Assembly (NCBI RefSeq): GCF_014649955.1
Contig: NZ_BMUA01000001.1
Location: 744,001-808,000, forward strand
DNA: 64,000 nucleotides
Reading direction: 5' to 3'
From: Streptomyces violascens
GTDB lineage: Bacteria > Actinomycetota > Actinomycetes > Streptomycetales > Streptomycetaceae
Part shown: in pieces, positions 16,571 through 26,222 of the stretch
Numbering within the stretch: position 1 is the first letter of the stretch
How the letters are laid out: each line of letters starts with the position of its first letter
The notes under the pieces: model-generated
The model's input: only the letters and a program-made list of their open reading frames with translations
Database searches by the model: none
Told to the model about the DNA's origin: nothing
Translations under genes and position numbers: made by a program

Positions 16571-19486
16571 TTACTCGAGAAGCTCCGCGTACGAACCCAT
16601 GGCCATGGCGATGTCCGCCTCGGCCCAGAGGCGGTGGTACGTGAAGCTGGGCGCGGCGCCGCCCTTGAGGTAGGCCTCGATCTTCGACCAGGCCGGGTCG
16701 TTCTTGTAGAAGGACCGGATGGAGGAGAACGTCGAGGACGAGTTGACCGCGTCGCCGTTCGGCATCGTGCCGCTCCAGCCGCTCGGCACGTACACGCTGT
16801 CGCCGAACCTGCTGTAGTCGCTGCGGGTTTCGGGGACCGCGATGCCGAGGCCGTCCTGGTACTTGCCCCACATGCCGTCCAGCAGTGCTCTCTCCGTCGA
16901 CTTCGCCGTCGCGTCACCGGACTTGGCGGCGTAGTAGGTGAGCGTCTTGGCGTACGCGGCCGTCACGTCGACGTCGTTGGTGTAGTCGGCGACTATGACG
17001 TGAAGTCCGCTGCTGCTGCCGGGACTTGACGCGTTCCAGGTGTCGGGCTGGCCCGACCACTGGAGGGTGGAGGGGATCCGGTAGGTGCCGTCCGGGTTGA
17101 TCGTGGTCTTGGACAGCGCCCACTTCACCCACTTGTCGAGGACCGCCTTCGCGGTGGCGTCGCCGGTCTGCTGGTAGTACTCGGCGACCCGCTCCATCGA
17201 CCAGGCCTGGAACCCGAACCACTGGTTGGAGGGCGGGTCGTGGTAGACGGACTCCCAGTCGTAGGCCATGCCGTAGAACGTCGACGTACCCGCCGGCGGG
17301 GAGGCGTAGCGGCCCTGCCAGCTGTTGGTCGCACCGCCCGCGATCGCACCCTCGGACGACTGCAGCCACTTGTAGAACTCCAGCTGCCGCTGCAAGGACT
17401 TGCCCCAGTCGCTCGCCCCCGTCGCCGACTTCGGCTTCAGGTCGGCGTAGGAGCTGAGCGCGTACGCGGCTAGCGGGTTCTGGTAGCCGCCGTGCACATG
17501 GCTGGAGCCGATGCGCCAGGCCCAGCCCGCACCGGAGTCGGTGGCGCCGCCCCAGGCGTAGTACCAGGACAGCAGGTAGTGCGAGGCGTCCTTGCCGGTG
17601 CCGGCCGGGCAGGGCGAGGCCCCCGCGCAGGTGCCGATCTTCTTGAAGTACTTGTCGTACATCGCATACGGCAGGTATTCGCCCATCTTCGCCGCCTTGG
17701 CGACCGTGGCGGACACCTCACTGCCCTTGCCCTGCGCCTTCGCCCACACGTCCGCCCAGTACGCGGCCTGCCCCGCACGCGCATCCGCGTCCGGGGCGTC
17801 CGTGCACTTCCACTGCTTGGCGTAGGAGGAGTCGCCGGTGAACAGGTCCAGGTAGCCGTTGGTGCCGCCGTACTTGAAGGCGTCGCAGGTCGGCTGCGGG
17901 ACGGTCTCCCAGACCGACTCCTGCGGGCCGCGCTGGAAGGTGTTGATGTACGACGGTCCGGTCGCCGTCGGGCCCGCCTCGCACTTGCCGGGCCCGTTGC
18001 CGTAGCCGTAGCCGTTGTCCACGTCCTGGAGCCAGTGCATACCGTACACATCGTCCGTGCCGTATGCGGTCTTCAGTTCACCGGCGATCGGATCCGATCC
18101 CACCGGCACCGACGTGTCCAGCTTCGCCGGATACTCGTTCGGCGTGTCCAGCTCCGGCGCGTACGTCGCCGGCTTCGAGGCGTTGTAGAAGGAACTGGTC
18201 GGCTGGTCGGCGTGGGTCGGGATCATGTACTTGTCCATGAGGTTCCACGCACCGTTGCACTTCGACCAGTCACCGATGACCTTGCCGTACATGGCCTGCA
18301 GCCAGAGAAGGTAGCTGTAGGCCTCCGACGTGGTCTCGTGGCCCTGGTCCGGGGCCTCGACGATCAGCGTCTCCATCGAGTGGTAAGGAATGCCCTCGGG
18401 GGAGAAGTAGCCGTTCGCCGGGTTGGTGATCTTCCCGTACAGGTCCAGGAAGCGGGCATCGTACGCCTTCGTCGCGGCCAGCTCCGTGACCGTGACCGTG
18501 GCCTTGAGGCCGGTCGCCGAGGCCGTGAAGGTGGCGCTCCCGGTGCCGGAGGCATCGGCCGTGATGGTCACCGGCTGCGCGGTGTTCCAGTTCGACGGGG
18601 TGAAGGTCAGCACGGAACCGCCGGTCACGCACAGGCCCGTGTTCCCGTCCGTGCGGGCCACGCTCACCGTCACGTTCGCGCTCGGCTGTGTCGACAGCTT
18701 CACGTCGAACGAGCCCGACTTTCCCTGCTGGACGCCCAGTTGGGACGGCGGGGCCACGACCGCCGGTCCCGAGGCGACCGTGATGCCGACCGGTGTGGAC
18801 TCGGCGGAGGCGCCCAGACTGTCGCACGCCTTCGCCACCAGGGAATGACTGCCCACGGTCAAACTGGAGACCGGCAGCGAGTACGGCGCGCTCGTGTCCG
18901 TACCCAGCAGTGTGGTGTCGTCGTAGAACTCCACCTTGCTGATCGTCGCATTGTCGGCCGCCGCCGCCGCGGTCGCCGCGAGCGGCACCGCATCCCCCTG
19001 CGTGTAGACCGCGCCCGCGCTCGGGCTGGTCAGTACGGTGACCAGCGGCTGGTGTGCGCCGGCGCAGGTGGTGCCGTTGACCGCGAAGGAGGCGGGGGCG
19101 GCGTTGGTGCCGCTGTAGGTGAACTGGGCACCCGTGGAGACCGCGGCCCCGGCCGCGATCGTGCCGTTGTACGAGGCGTTCTTGACGGTGAGGGTCTGAC
19201 CGGACTGGGACCAGGTGCCGTTCCAGCCGTTCGTCAGCTTCTGGTTGCCCGTGTAGTCGTAGGTCAGGGTCCAGCCGTCGATCGCGGCCGTGCCGCGGTT
19301 GGTGATGGTGAGGTCGGCCGTGAAGCCGGAACCCCAGTCGTTCGTCTTGTAGTCGACGCTGCACTGCACACTCGCGGCGTGCGCGGCGGTGGTGCCGGTG
19401 GCGAGCATCGTCAGGGGCAGAGCGAGTGCGGCCAGCGTGGCGGTCCACCACCGCCGCACGGCTGTGCGTCTGCGTCCGGGATCCAT
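16571..19486 (-). CDS. GH48 reducing-end cellobiohydrolase with CBM2
   Basis: A 971-residue secreted exocellulase. A signal peptide ends near AAHAAS (~38). A family 2 cellulose-binding module follows (~40-140: [34 protein letters not shown], with the paired cysteines), then two Ig-like linker domains (~145-235 and ~236-333), and the GH48 catalytic domain (~340-971). [20 protein letters not shown] contains the catalytic acid glutamate region; [18 protein letters not shown] and the final [17 protein letters not shown] are also family marks. It releases cellobiose from cellulose chain ends outside the cell. AAGGAGGAACC precedes the ATG. Only ~70 bp separate the start from transposase debris, and no CebR box (TGGGAGCGCTCCCA) is seen there. 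Confidence 0.95.
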   Translation of the reverse strand: MDPGRRRTAVRRWWTATLAALALPLTMLATGTTAAHAASVQCSVDYKTNDWGSGFTADLTITNRGTAAIDGWTLTYDYTGNQKLTNGWNGTWSQSGQTLTVKNASYNGTIAAGAAVSTGAQFTYSGTNAAPASFAVNGTTCAGAHQPLVTVLTSPSAGAVYTQGDAVPLAATAAAAADNATISKVEFYDDTTLLGTDTSAPYSLPVSSLTVGSHSLVAKACDSLGASAESTPVGITVASGPAVVAPPSQLGVQQGKSGSFDVKLSTQPSANVTVSVARTDGNTGLCVTGGSVLTFTPSNWNTAQPVTITADASGTGSATFTASATGLKATVTVTELAATKAYDARFLDLYGKITNPANGYFSPEGIPYHSMETLIVEAPDQGHETTSEAYSYLLWLQAMYGKVIGDWSKCNGAWNLMDKYMIPTHADQPTSSFYNASKPATYAPELDTPNEYPAKLDTSVPVGSDPIAGELKTAYGTDDVYGMHWLQDVDNGYGYGNGPGKCEAGPTATGPSYINTFQRGPQESVWETVPQPTCDAFKYGGTNGYLDLFTGDSSYAKQWKCTDAPDADARAGQAAYWADVWAKAQGKGSEVSATVAKAAKMGEYLPYAMYDKYFKKIGTCAGASPCPAGTGKDASHYLLSWYYAWGGATDSGAGWAWRIGSSHVHGGYQNPLAAYALSSYADLKPKSATGASDWGKSLQRQLEFYKWLQSSEGAIAGGATNSWQGRYASPPAGTSTFYGMAYDWESVYHDPPSNQWFGFQAWSMERVAEYYQQTGDATAKAVLDKWVKWALSKTTINPDGTYRIPSTLQWSGQPDTWNASSPGSSSGLHVIVADYTNDVDVTAAYAKTLTYYAAKSGDATAKSTERALLDGMWGKYQDGLGIAVPETRSDYSRFGDSVYVPSGWSGTMPNGDAVNSSSTFSSIRSFYKNDPAWSKIEAYLKGGAAPSFTYHRLWAEADIAMAMGSYAELLE

Positions 19487-19556
19487 GTGCTGGTTCCTCC
19501 TTGCGGCGTGCGGCTCGAAAGAAGGGGTCCCAGTAGTTCTCGCGGAAAAAACAACG

Positions 19557-20501
19557 CTAAGCCGTGCGGCAGCCTCTGATCTGGGCTGATCTCGGGGAAA
19601 CGGCGTGGTGACCAGTCTCGGCGTAGGTCTCGCGGCGCCCGGTGTAGCGCTGCAGCTGCCTCCACTGCCTCATCTCGGCGTTGGCGTGCTCGACCACGAT
19701 CCGGGCCGAGGACTGGCGGCGCTTCATCTCGCGCCAGCCGTAACGCTCGGTGATCGGTGCATCGTCCTCGCCCAGGCCCTTCGGCTTCTTCGGCGGGGCG
19801 GAGATCGGGTCGGGGAACTCGTTGGCCAGGCCCCGGTGGCCGTCGTCGGCCTCGGCTTTCACTCTCGGGTGCAGGCGCAGTTGCTCAGCGATGCCCCCCC
19901 CGGTGCGCATCGCGGTCTGGTCATGCATGCGGCCCGGCCGGTCTGCGCCGCTGAACAGGGTGCGGCCTTGGGCATCGCTGATGGTGGTGGTCTTGATGGT
20001 GTTCTGCTTCCTCTTGCCGGACACGAAGGCGCGCCGCCCGGGCCGGTGGGCCTTCCGGCGGCGGACTTGGGTCTCCATGCCGTCGATGCGCAGTTCGACG
20101 TCCTCGGCCTTGGCATAGGCGAAGACGTCGGCCAGGGTGCGCAGCCGCAGGCCGGGCCGGCCGGGGACAGCGAAGCCGCGGGCGGCCAGCAGAGGGCGGA
20201 TCTCCCCGATCGCGCGGGTAACAGTGGAGCGGCCCACGCCGCATAGAGCGGCCAGGGCCGCGTGGGGCAGTTGGGTGCGTAGGTGGACCAGGGTGACCAG
20301 GAGTCGGTCGATGAAGACCATGTAGTGGTCGGGACCGGCCCCGGCGGCGCGTTGGCGGGCGCGGCCGCGCCGGTCGTGCAGGGCCGGCCGCCTACATCTC
20401 ACCCCAGCACCTGGCCCGGGATTCAACGGGCCGCTGACCATCGTCGACGACGCCCGCGGAGCGTCCGACCCCAAGACGGTCGTCACCACGCTCAGTGACA
20501 A
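19557..20501 (-). mobile_element. Decayed insertion-sequence transposase (DDE_Tnp_4, IS5-like)
   Basis: The frame encodes a helix-turn-helix (VTLVHLRTQLPHAALAAL, CGVGRSTVTRAIGEIRPLL) and the core of an IS5-like transposase: RIDGMETQVRRR with the first Asp, KRKQNTIKTTT, FSGADRPGRMHDQTA, the second Asp in ADDGHRGLANEF, and [11 protein letters not shown] with the Glu. Several normally fixed residues differ (DG-T-E to DG-M-E, DxGY to DDGH). The C-terminus leaves the family after RRETYAET and the N-terminal ~60 residues are unrelated readthrough of flanking DNA. No clean terminal inverted repeats are visible. I call it an inactive remnant. Confidence 0.75.
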
Positions 20502-20505
20502 GTAG
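20413..20505 (+). pseudogene. MMPL-family transporter fragment
   Basis: Thirty codons ending in TAG read GPGFNGPLTIVDDARGASDP then KTVVTTLSDK. The GPGFNGPL--V-DA---DP pattern is a conserved periplasmic-loop segment of MMPL (RND-type) transporters. Nothing else of the gene is present: it is cut on one side by transposase debris and ends prematurely on the other. It marks an old insertion or deletion endpoint. Confidence 0.5.
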
Positions 20506-20603
20506 GTTCAGCTACCGCGGCTCGGCTCAGCCACTTGCCTCAACCCGGTTCGTGTGCCAACTAGCCTCGGTATGTGCCAACTACAGGCCGTAGTCACACG
20601 GCA

Positions 20604-21794
20604 CTACCGCCGCACCCGGGGCATCCCCAGCCCGATCCAGGCGATGATTTCCCGCTGGATCTCGTTGTTCCCTCCCCCGAAGGTGAAGATCACCGCCGAG
20701 CGGTAGCCGCGTTCCAGTTCGCCGTGGAGGACTGTTCCCGCCGAGCCCTCCTTCATGGGGGCGGCCGCTGCCACGATCTCCATCAAGGAGGCGTACGCGT
20801 CCCGGCGGGCCTCCGAGCCGTACACCTTCACGGCGGAGGCGTCCTGGGGGGTGAGGGTGCCTTCCTGGACGGCGTTGACCATCTGCCAGTTCAACAGCTT
20901 CATCGCGTCCAGGCGGGCGTGCGTGCGGGCCAGGTTCTTGCGGACCCAGCCGAGGTCGATGACGCGGCGGCCGTCGGCGAGTTTGGTGTCGGCCGCCCAG
21001 CGCTGGACGTCGTGCAGGGCGCGGATCGCCATCGTGCCGTGGGCGGCCAGGGTGACCCGCTCGTGGTTCAGCTGGTTGGTGATCAGGCGCCAGCCCTTGT
21101 TCTCCTCGCCGACCCGGCGCGACACGGGGACCCGGATGTTCTCGTAATAGCTGGCCGTGGTGTCGTGCGAGGCGAGCGTGTTGATCAGGGTGCAGCTGTA
21201 GCCGGGGTCGGAGGTCGGGACCAGGAGCATGGTGATGCCCTTGTGCGCGGGGGCGTCCGGGTCGGTGCGGACGGCGAGCCACACCCAGTCGGCCGTGTCC
21301 CCGTTGGTCGTCCAGATCTTCTGCCCGTTCACTGTGTAAGTGCCGGTGACCTCGTCGCCCTCGCGCACCGCCCGCGTCTTCAGGGCCGCGAGGTCCGTCC
21401 CCGCGTCCGGCTCGCTGTAGCCGATCGCGAAATCGATCTCGCCGGAGAGGATCTTCGGCAGGAAGTACGCCTTCTGCTCGTCCGTGCCGAACTGCATGAT
21501 CGTCGGGCCGACGGTGTTCAGCGCCATCAGCGGCAGCGGCACCCCGGCCTGGGCGGCCTCGTCGAAGAAGATGAACTGCTCCATCGGGCTCAGCCCGCGC
21601 CCGCCGTACTCCTTGGGCCAGCCCACCCCCAGCCAGCCGTCCCCGCCGAGCCGTCGCACGGTTTCGCGGTAGAACCGCTTCTGTGCGGCCGGGTCGGCGT
21701 ACCGGGCGTAGACGTTGTCCGGCACCAGGTCGGCGAAGTAGGTCCGCAGCTCGGTGCGCAACTGCTGCTGCTCAGGCGTGTATTCGAGGTGCAC
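20604..21794 (-). CDS. Acyl-CoA dehydrogenase
   Basis: A 396-residue flavin acyl-CoA dehydrogenase, which makes the alpha,beta double bond in acyl-CoA beta-oxidation. The N-terminal helix domain (YTPEQQQLRTELRTYF), the GWPKEYGGRGLSPMEQ segment, the FAD-binding FAIGYSEPDAGTDLAAL and WTTNGDTADWVWL, and the C-terminal FTFGGGNNEIQREIIAW are all in order. It begins at a GTG at 21794 with GGAGGGG four bases upstream; longer upstream frames have no coding support. It faces the CBS-domain gene across a 273-bp divergent spacer. The chain length or steroid preference cannot be read. Actinobacterial relatives often serve fatty acid or steroid side-chain oxidation. Confidence 0.9.
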   Translation of the reverse strand: MHLEYTPEQQQLRTELRTYFADLVPDNVYARYADPAAQKRFYRETVRRLGGDGWLGVGWPKEYGGRGLSPMEQFIFFDEAAQAGVPLPLMALNTVGPTIMQFGTDEQKAYFLPKILSGEIDFAIGYSEPDAGTDLAALKTRAVREGDEVTGTYTVNGQKIWTTNGDTADWVWLAVRTDPDAPAHKGITMLLVPTSDPGYSCTLINTLASHDTTASYYENIRVPVSRRVGEENKGWRLITNQLNHERVTLAAHGTMAIRALHDVQRWAADTKLADGRRVIDLGWVRKNLARTHARLDAMKLLNWQMVNAVQEGTLTPQDASAVKVYGSEARRDAYASLMEIVAAAAPMKEGSAGTVLHGELERGYRSAVIFTFGGGNNEIQREIIAWIGLGMPRVRR

Positions 21795-22067
21795 GGCCCC
21801 TCCAGGACGGTCGCGGTACGGCGGCGCACACAGTAGAACGTGTTCCAAGAATCTGGAACCCTCTCGTACGCGCCGCCCGCTGGACACCGGCTGCCTCGAC
21901 ACCCGATCGGCGCCGAGCGGTCGCCCGGAGCCGTGTGCCCGGCGAGCATGGCCGAGGCGTGCGCGTCGCATCCGCCACCCCCGAAGCCGTACACCCCCGC
22001 ATCCGCGCACCTCACATCCGCGCAGCTCTGAACCGCACACCTTCCGCGCCCTCGACCGGAGGCCTTC

Positions 22068-22487
22068 GTGACCACTGCCCGTGACCTGATGACCCCGGAC
22101 GTCCACTGCGTCCCCGCATCCGAGACCCTCGACCGGGCCGCCCAGCTGATGCGTGACCACAAGATCGGCGCACTGCCGGTCAAGGGCAGCGACGGCGAGC
22201 TGGCCGGCATCGTGACCGACCGGGACATCGTCGTGAAGGCGCTCGCCGCGGGGAAGGACGCCTCGAAGGTGACCGCGGGCGAGCTCGCCGAGGGCGGGGT
22301 CCACACCGTCGACGCGGGCGCGGACGCCACTCTGGCGGTCAAGGCGATGAGCGAGGCGCGGATCCGCCGGATCGTGGTGGTCGAGGACGGCACACCGGTC
22401 GGCATGATCACCGAGGCGGACCTGGCCCGGAAGCTCACCGCGGAGGCGTTCTCGTCGTACGCGGGCCGGGTTTACGAGGCCCCCTGA
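22068..22487 (+). CDS. CBS-domain pair protein (Hrp1-like)
   Basis: A 139-residue protein made of two CBS domains and little else: RDLMTPDVHCVPASETLDRA to GIVTDRDIVVKAL, then GGVHTVDAGADATLAVKAM to PVGMITEADLARKL. Such stand-alone pairs bind adenine nucleotides or other ligands and act as cytoplasmic energy or redox sensors; Mycobacterium Hrp1 is induced by hypoxia. The GTG start has GGAGG 5-6 bases upstream. No partner enzyme or transporter is adjacent, so the target is unknown. Confidence 0.88.
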   Translation: MTTARDLMTPDVHCVPASETLDRAAQLMRDHKIGALPVKGSDGELAGIVTDRDIVVKALAAGKDASKVTAGELAEGGVHTVDAGADATLAVKAMSEARIRRIVVVEDGTPVGMITEADLARKLTAEAFSSYAGRVYEAP

Positions 22488-22599
22488 GCCGACGGTGGGG
22501 GCTGCCGCGCCGTGGTGCGTACGGGCCCGTGTGGGCCGGATGCGGTCCGGGTAGGCGGGGGCGAGAATGGTGCATTACCGGAGAGACGTAGGAGGCGGC

Positions 22600-22800
22600 A
22601 TGAACGACCAGCCCGAGTCCGGCCCGCAGCACGACCCCGTGACCCCCGATGCCCTGCTGCACACGGGATCCGGGGGCGAGGTCACCGCCGAGGACCTCGT
22701 ACTCGCGTCCGGGCGGGACATCACCCCGCAGAACCTGGCCTGGGCCGAGCGCAAGCTGGCCACGGAGGGCCCCACTGCCCTCGACAAGATGCTTCCCTGA
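22600..22800 (+). CDS. Small acidic hypothetical protein
   Basis: A 66-residue acidic protein starting at ATG 22600 with GGAGG upstream (a longer frame to 22567 lacks a ribosome site). The sequence includes VTAEDLVLASGRDITPQNLA and WAERKLATEGPTALDKMLP, giving a predicted amphipathic helical tail. I do not recognise a characterised function, but the codon bias and ribosome site support a real gene. It is 112 bp after the CBS gene and is followed by a strong hairpin. Confidence 0.6.
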   Translation: MNDQPESGPQHDPVTPDALLHTGSGGEVTAEDLVLASGRDITPQNLAWAERKLATEGPTALDKMLP

Positions 22801-22877
22801 AGCCCGCCCGACGAGCGACGGCCTCGTGGGGTGCGTCGCCGGGGCGATGGAGCGTGCCCGGGCGCATCCGGCCGGGT

Positions 22878-22918
22878 CGTCCCGGACGGCGGAGCACCTG
22901 GCTGCGCCGTCCGGGACG
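22878..22918. terminator. Strong bidirectional terminator hairpin
   Basis: Perfect 14-bp arms CGTCCCGGACGGCG and CGCCGTCCGGGACG flank a 13-nt loop. It lies between the convergent small acidic gene and the Rho gene, two bases beyond the Rho stop codon, and can serve both transcripts. Confidence 0.75.
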
Positions 22919-22920
22919 CT

Positions 22921-24048
22921 TCAGGCCGTGAGCCGGACCTGCCGCAGGAACGCGGCGTTGTCGGGGGCCTGCCGGAGCTTGTCGAGCAGCGCTTCGAGCG
23001 CGCCGTGCGCATCCTGATGGTGCAGCGCCCGGCGCAGTGCGCGTACGGCGCTCAACTCCCCCGGATTGAGGAGGAGTTCCTCCCGCCGGGTACCGGATGG
23101 GGTGACGTCCACGGCCGGGAAGAGCCGCTTGTCGGCGAGGGTGCGGGCGAGCCGCAGCTCCATGTTGCCGGTGGACTTGAGCTCCTCGAAGAAGTAGTCG
23201 TCGCCCCGTGACCCCGTCTCCACCAGGGCTGTCGCGAGGATCGTGAGGGAGCCGGCCTCCTCGGTGAGCCGCGCGGCGCCGAACAGCCGCTTGGGGCCCT
23301 GCAGCGCGGCGGCGTCGACTCCGCCGCTGAGGGTACGTCCGCCGGGTCCGGCCGCGTTGTTGTGGGCGCGGCACAGCCGGGTCAGCGAGTCGAGCAGCAC
23401 GACGACGTCGCGGCCCTGCTCGACCAGGCGCTTGGCGCGCTCGATGGCGAGTTCGGCGAGCGCGATGTGTTCCTTCGGCGGCCGGTCGAACGTCGAGGCG
23501 AGCACCTCGCCGTGGACCGAGCGCCGCATGTCGGTGACTTCTTCGGGCCGTTCGTCGACCAGGACCACCATGAGATGGCACTCGGGGTGGTTGTGGGCGA
23601 TCGCCTGGGCCAACTCCTTGAGCAGGACGGTCTTTCCGGTCTTCGGCGGGGCGACGATCAGGCCGCGCTGCCCCTTGCCGACGGGTGCGACGAGGTCGAC
23701 GACACGGCCGGCGAGCCGGTCGGCCCGGGTTTCCAGGCGCAGCCGCTCACGCGGGTGCAGCGGGGTGAGGTCGGCGAAGTGCGGCCGGTGGCGCAGCGCC
23801 TCGACGGGCCGGCCGTTGACCCGTACGACGCGCTCCGGCGTCGGCCCCTCGCATTCGATGAAGTCGCCGTTGCGCAGGGCGAGTTGGCGGATGAGGGCGG
23901 GCGGGATTTTCACGTCGCCCGGGGCGGGCGCGTAGCCGCCGGTCCGGATGCGGCCGTGCCCGCCGGTGAGGTCGAGGACGCCGGCGAGCGGGGTCTCGAT
24001 GGGGTGGTCGTGGTGGATGGTCGTGGGGTGTTCGAGCGTGCTGAGCAC
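22921..24048 (-). CDS. rho: Transcription termination factor Rho, short paralogue
   Basis: A 375-residue Rho. The RNA-binding fold is present (GRIRTGGYAPAPGDVKIPP, LRNGDFIECEGP), then the ATPase with the P-loop APPKTGKTVLLK, Walker B VVVLLDSLTRLCRAHN, the Q-loop region (KRLFGAARLTEEAGSLTIL) and the R-loop end RRALHHQ. Actinobacterial housekeeping Rho proteins carry a long basic, Asp/Arg-rich N-terminal insertion and are much larger; this copy lacks it and is shorter than E. coli Rho (419). It is therefore likely an auxiliary Rho. The start is GTG 24048 with AAGGGA upstream. The long upstream leader may be self-regulating. Confidence 0.88.
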   Translation of the reverse strand: MLSTLEHPTTIHHDHPIETPLAGVLDLTGGHGRIRTGGYAPAPGDVKIPPALIRQLALRNGDFIECEGPTPERVVRVNGRPVEALRHRPHFADLTPLHPRERLRLETRADRLAGRVVDLVAPVGKGQRGLIVAPPKTGKTVLLKELAQAIAHNHPECHLMVVLVDERPEEVTDMRRSVHGEVLASTFDRPPKEHIALAELAIERAKRLVEQGRDVVVLLDSLTRLCRAHNNAAGPGGRTLSGGVDAAALQGPKRLFGAARLTEEAGSLTILATALVETGSRGDDYFFEELKSTGNMELRLARTLADKRLFPAVDVTPSGTRREELLLNPGELSAVRALRRALHHQDAHGALEALLDKLRQAPDNAAFLRQVRLTA

Positions 24049-24503
24049 AGGAGGGTCCCTTCGCGCGACGGGGCGCAGGAGAAGTCCGGGCCGTACGGCG
24101 GCCGGGAGGGGAACAGCGGGCGCCGCGCTGGAGGCGGCACCGGGAGGAAACAAGCACGGACGCCGCGAAGAAGGGGCGTACACACGTGCTGAGGGCAGAG
24201 TAGCACTCCGGGTGCCGAGGCGGGTTGGTCTGCGCCCGGCTGCCGGGAGGAGGAGGCCGTTTGCGGTGGTTCCACCGGGGGCTGCTGGGGTGAACTCCCT
24301 TGGCAGTACGGGCAGTTGATTGCCGGCGGGTGCCGGGTGCCGGTGCCGCACGGGCCGTGGCGCACGCCCGACGGCCGCCCGGCCCAGCGGCCTGGCTGCC
24401 TGGCGGCTGGGTCGGCAGCCCGGCGGCTCGGCAGCTCGGCGCTCGACGGGGTGAGCGGCACAGCGGGGTCAGCAAAACGGCTGCCCGGCACGTTCACCGG
24501 CCC

Positions 24504-24596
24504 TGCGGCACGGCGGCCCAGCAACTCGGCGGCACGGCGGCACGGCGGCACGGCGGCACGGCGGCACGGCAACTCGGCGGCACGGCGGCACGGCTT
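24504..24596. repeat. CACGGCGG octamer tandem repeat in the rho leader region
   Basis: Inside the 579-bp gap between rho and the DUF2252 gene (24049-24627) the octamer CACGGCGG repeats five times in a row from 24533, then, after a GGCAACTCGGCGG interruption that also precedes the block, twice more. A related low-complexity stretch (GGCTCGGCAGCTCGGC) lies at 24378-24440. The rest of the gap is G-rich on the plus strand, so an upstream rho leader would be C-rich. I see no other gene in the gap. Confidence 0.8.
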
Positions 24597-24627
24597 CCCG
24601 GATGTTCGCCCCCGGGCCCGGACGCCC

Positions 24628-26004
24628 TCAGATGCCGGTCACGGCCTCGATCGTGCCGTCGGCGACGGCCGCCACCAGGGCGGCGTGATCGGCGGCGTTC
24701 TGCTCGGCGTAACGCACCGCGAACGTGGCGACGGCCCGCTCGAAGGCGTCGGAACCACCGAGGTAGGCGGCGATCGCGATGCGGTCGCCGGACCGCGCGT
24801 GGGCTCGCGCCAGGGCCGTCCCGCACAGGCCCGCGTACGCGCCCAGCAGGTGCGCGGGCATCCCGTCGAGGTCGACGGAGCCCTTCATGTCGCGGAGCTG
24901 GCGCCAGTAGAAGTGCCGCCCCTGCGGCCCGGTCATCCAGCCGAGGAAGATGTCGCCGGCGGCCTGCATCAGGCGCTGCCCGGCGACCACCCGGTGCCCG
25001 TGGTGGGCGTGGGCCGCGCCGGGCAGATGCGGTTCGAGTACCGACCGCTCGGCCTCCTTGATCTGCAGGAACAGCGGATCGGCGGCGTCCCGGCCCTCCA
25101 GGAGCACGACGTAGCAGCGGGTGCCGACGCTGCCCACCCCGACAACCTTGCGGGCCGCGTCCACGAACCGATACCGGTCGAGCAGGATGCGCCGCTCCTC
25201 GGCGAGCGACGAACGGTAGTCGCTGAAGATCTTGCGCAGGGCCACCAGATCGGGGACGGCGACCGGGTCGAGCAGCGGCGGGTCCTCGATGATGCGGCGC
25301 CGCCCGTCGCGGATCTCGGTGAGTTTGGCGAGCGCCCGCAGGCTGGTGCGGCCGCGCGCCTTGGCAAGGCCCGCCTCGACCGCCTTGTGGCCGCCGGTGC
25401 GGCGGACCAGGCGCACGATGTCCCGGGTGTCGATGTGCTCGTACCAGACGTCGAGCTCGCCCCGCACGGCGAGCCTGCGTATGCCGCGGCGGTACGCCTC
25501 CGCCGCGGCCAGCGCCGAGACGCGGACGTCGGCGTCCGGGTGTCCGTTCTCGCGGGCGGCGACGGCGGCGCTGGCGGCGAGGCGCTTGACGTCCCATTCG
25601 AAGGGGCCGGGGCAGGTCTCGTCGAAGTCGTTGACGTCGAACAGGAGGGCCCGCTCGGGCGAGGCGAACACGCCGAAGTTCAACAGGTGGGCGTCGCCGC
25701 AGAGTTGGACGGTCAGGCCGGTGTTGTCCTGCGCGGCGAGGTCGGCGGCCATCACGGCGGGCGACCCGCGCAGGAACCGGAACGGGCTCTCGGCCATCCG
25801 CCCGTACCGGATCGGCACCAGCTCGGGCACCCGCGTACGGGCCTGCTCCGCCAGGACCGCGAGGGGGTCGGGCCGGTCGGCGCCCGGGATCCATCGGCCG
25901 TGCGCGGAGCGGGAGAGCCGCTTGCGGGCGGCTCGTCCGTGCCCCGCACGCTCTTCGGGGCTCATCGGGGGCCGCGCGGCAGGACTCGGGCTCGGGCTCG
26001 TCAT
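24628..26004 (-). CDS. DUF2252 family protein
   Basis: A 458-residue member of DUF2252, a family with a kinase-like fold found widely in actinobacteria and of unknown function. Visible marks are LCGDAHLLNFGVFASPER, FDVNDFDETCPGPFEWDVKRLA (here as DVNDFDETCPGPFEWDVKR), FLQIKEAERSVLEPHL and GDIFLGWMTGPQGRHFYWRQ with LRDMKGS. The GDAHxxNFG and DxNDFD motifs resemble the catalytic loop and metal motif of aminoglycoside/choline kinase-like enzymes, so phosphotransfer is plausible but unproved. Its ATG at 26004 has GGAGGG seven bases upstream. It stands alone on its strand. Confidence 0.85.
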   Translation of the reverse strand: MTSPSPSPAARPPMSPEERAGHGRAARKRLSRSAHGRWIPGADRPDPLAVLAEQARTRVPELVPIRYGRMAESPFRFLRGSPAVMAADLAAQDNTGLTVQLCGDAHLLNFGVFASPERALLFDVNDFDETCPGPFEWDVKRLAASAAVAARENGHPDADVRVSALAAAEAYRRGIRRLAVRGELDVWYEHIDTRDIVRLVRRTGGHKAVEAGLAKARGRTSLRALAKLTEIRDGRRRIIEDPPLLDPVAVPDLVALRKIFSDYRSSLAEERRILLDRYRFVDAARKVVGVGSVGTRCYVVLLEGRDAADPLFLQIKEAERSVLEPHLPGAAHAHHGHRVVAGQRLMQAAGDIFLGWMTGPQGRHFYWRQLRDMKGSVDLDGMPAHLLGAYAGLCGTALARAHARSGDRIAIAAYLGGSDAFERAVATFAVRYAEQNAADHAALVAAVADGTIEAVTGI

Positions 26005-26152
26005 GGGCACACCCTCCGGCGTTCGGTCCGGGGCGGGCGGTGGTCGGGAACGTGGCCTACGCCTTCCGCTCGCATCCGAGCGTATCCAGGGTGGGCGACC
26101 ACGGCACCTGCTGCGTCGGCCACCCTGCGAGTCCGCCGCAGTACGGCGCCCC

Positions 26153-26200
26153 AGGGGCGCGGGGAGCTGCGCGACCGGCCACGGACGACCCGCGGCCGGA
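26153..26200. repeat. Dispersed GGGGCGCGGGG element, copy A
   Basis: The stretch begins GGGGCGCGGGG and continues CGCGACCGGCCACG and GACGACCCGC. It shares this order with copies at 32880-32988 and 63054-63126 and lies in the 218-bp gap between the DUF2252 gene and the double-CMD gene. Such elements are found between genes in many streptomycetes. Confidence 0.6.
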
Positions 26201-26222
26201 CATCCGCACTTCCCCGGCGTGC

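Noticed and set aside
19487-19556. CebR operator for the GH48 gene
   Set aside because: No TGGGAGCGCTCCCA or close variant is present in the remaining upstream DNA.
19557-20501. An intact, active transposase
   Set aside because: Active-site neighbourhood residues differ, the C-terminus departs from the family, and no terminal inverted repeats are visible.
24533-24596. CRISPR array
   Set aside because: The unit is only 8 bp with no spacers; it is a simple tandem repeat.
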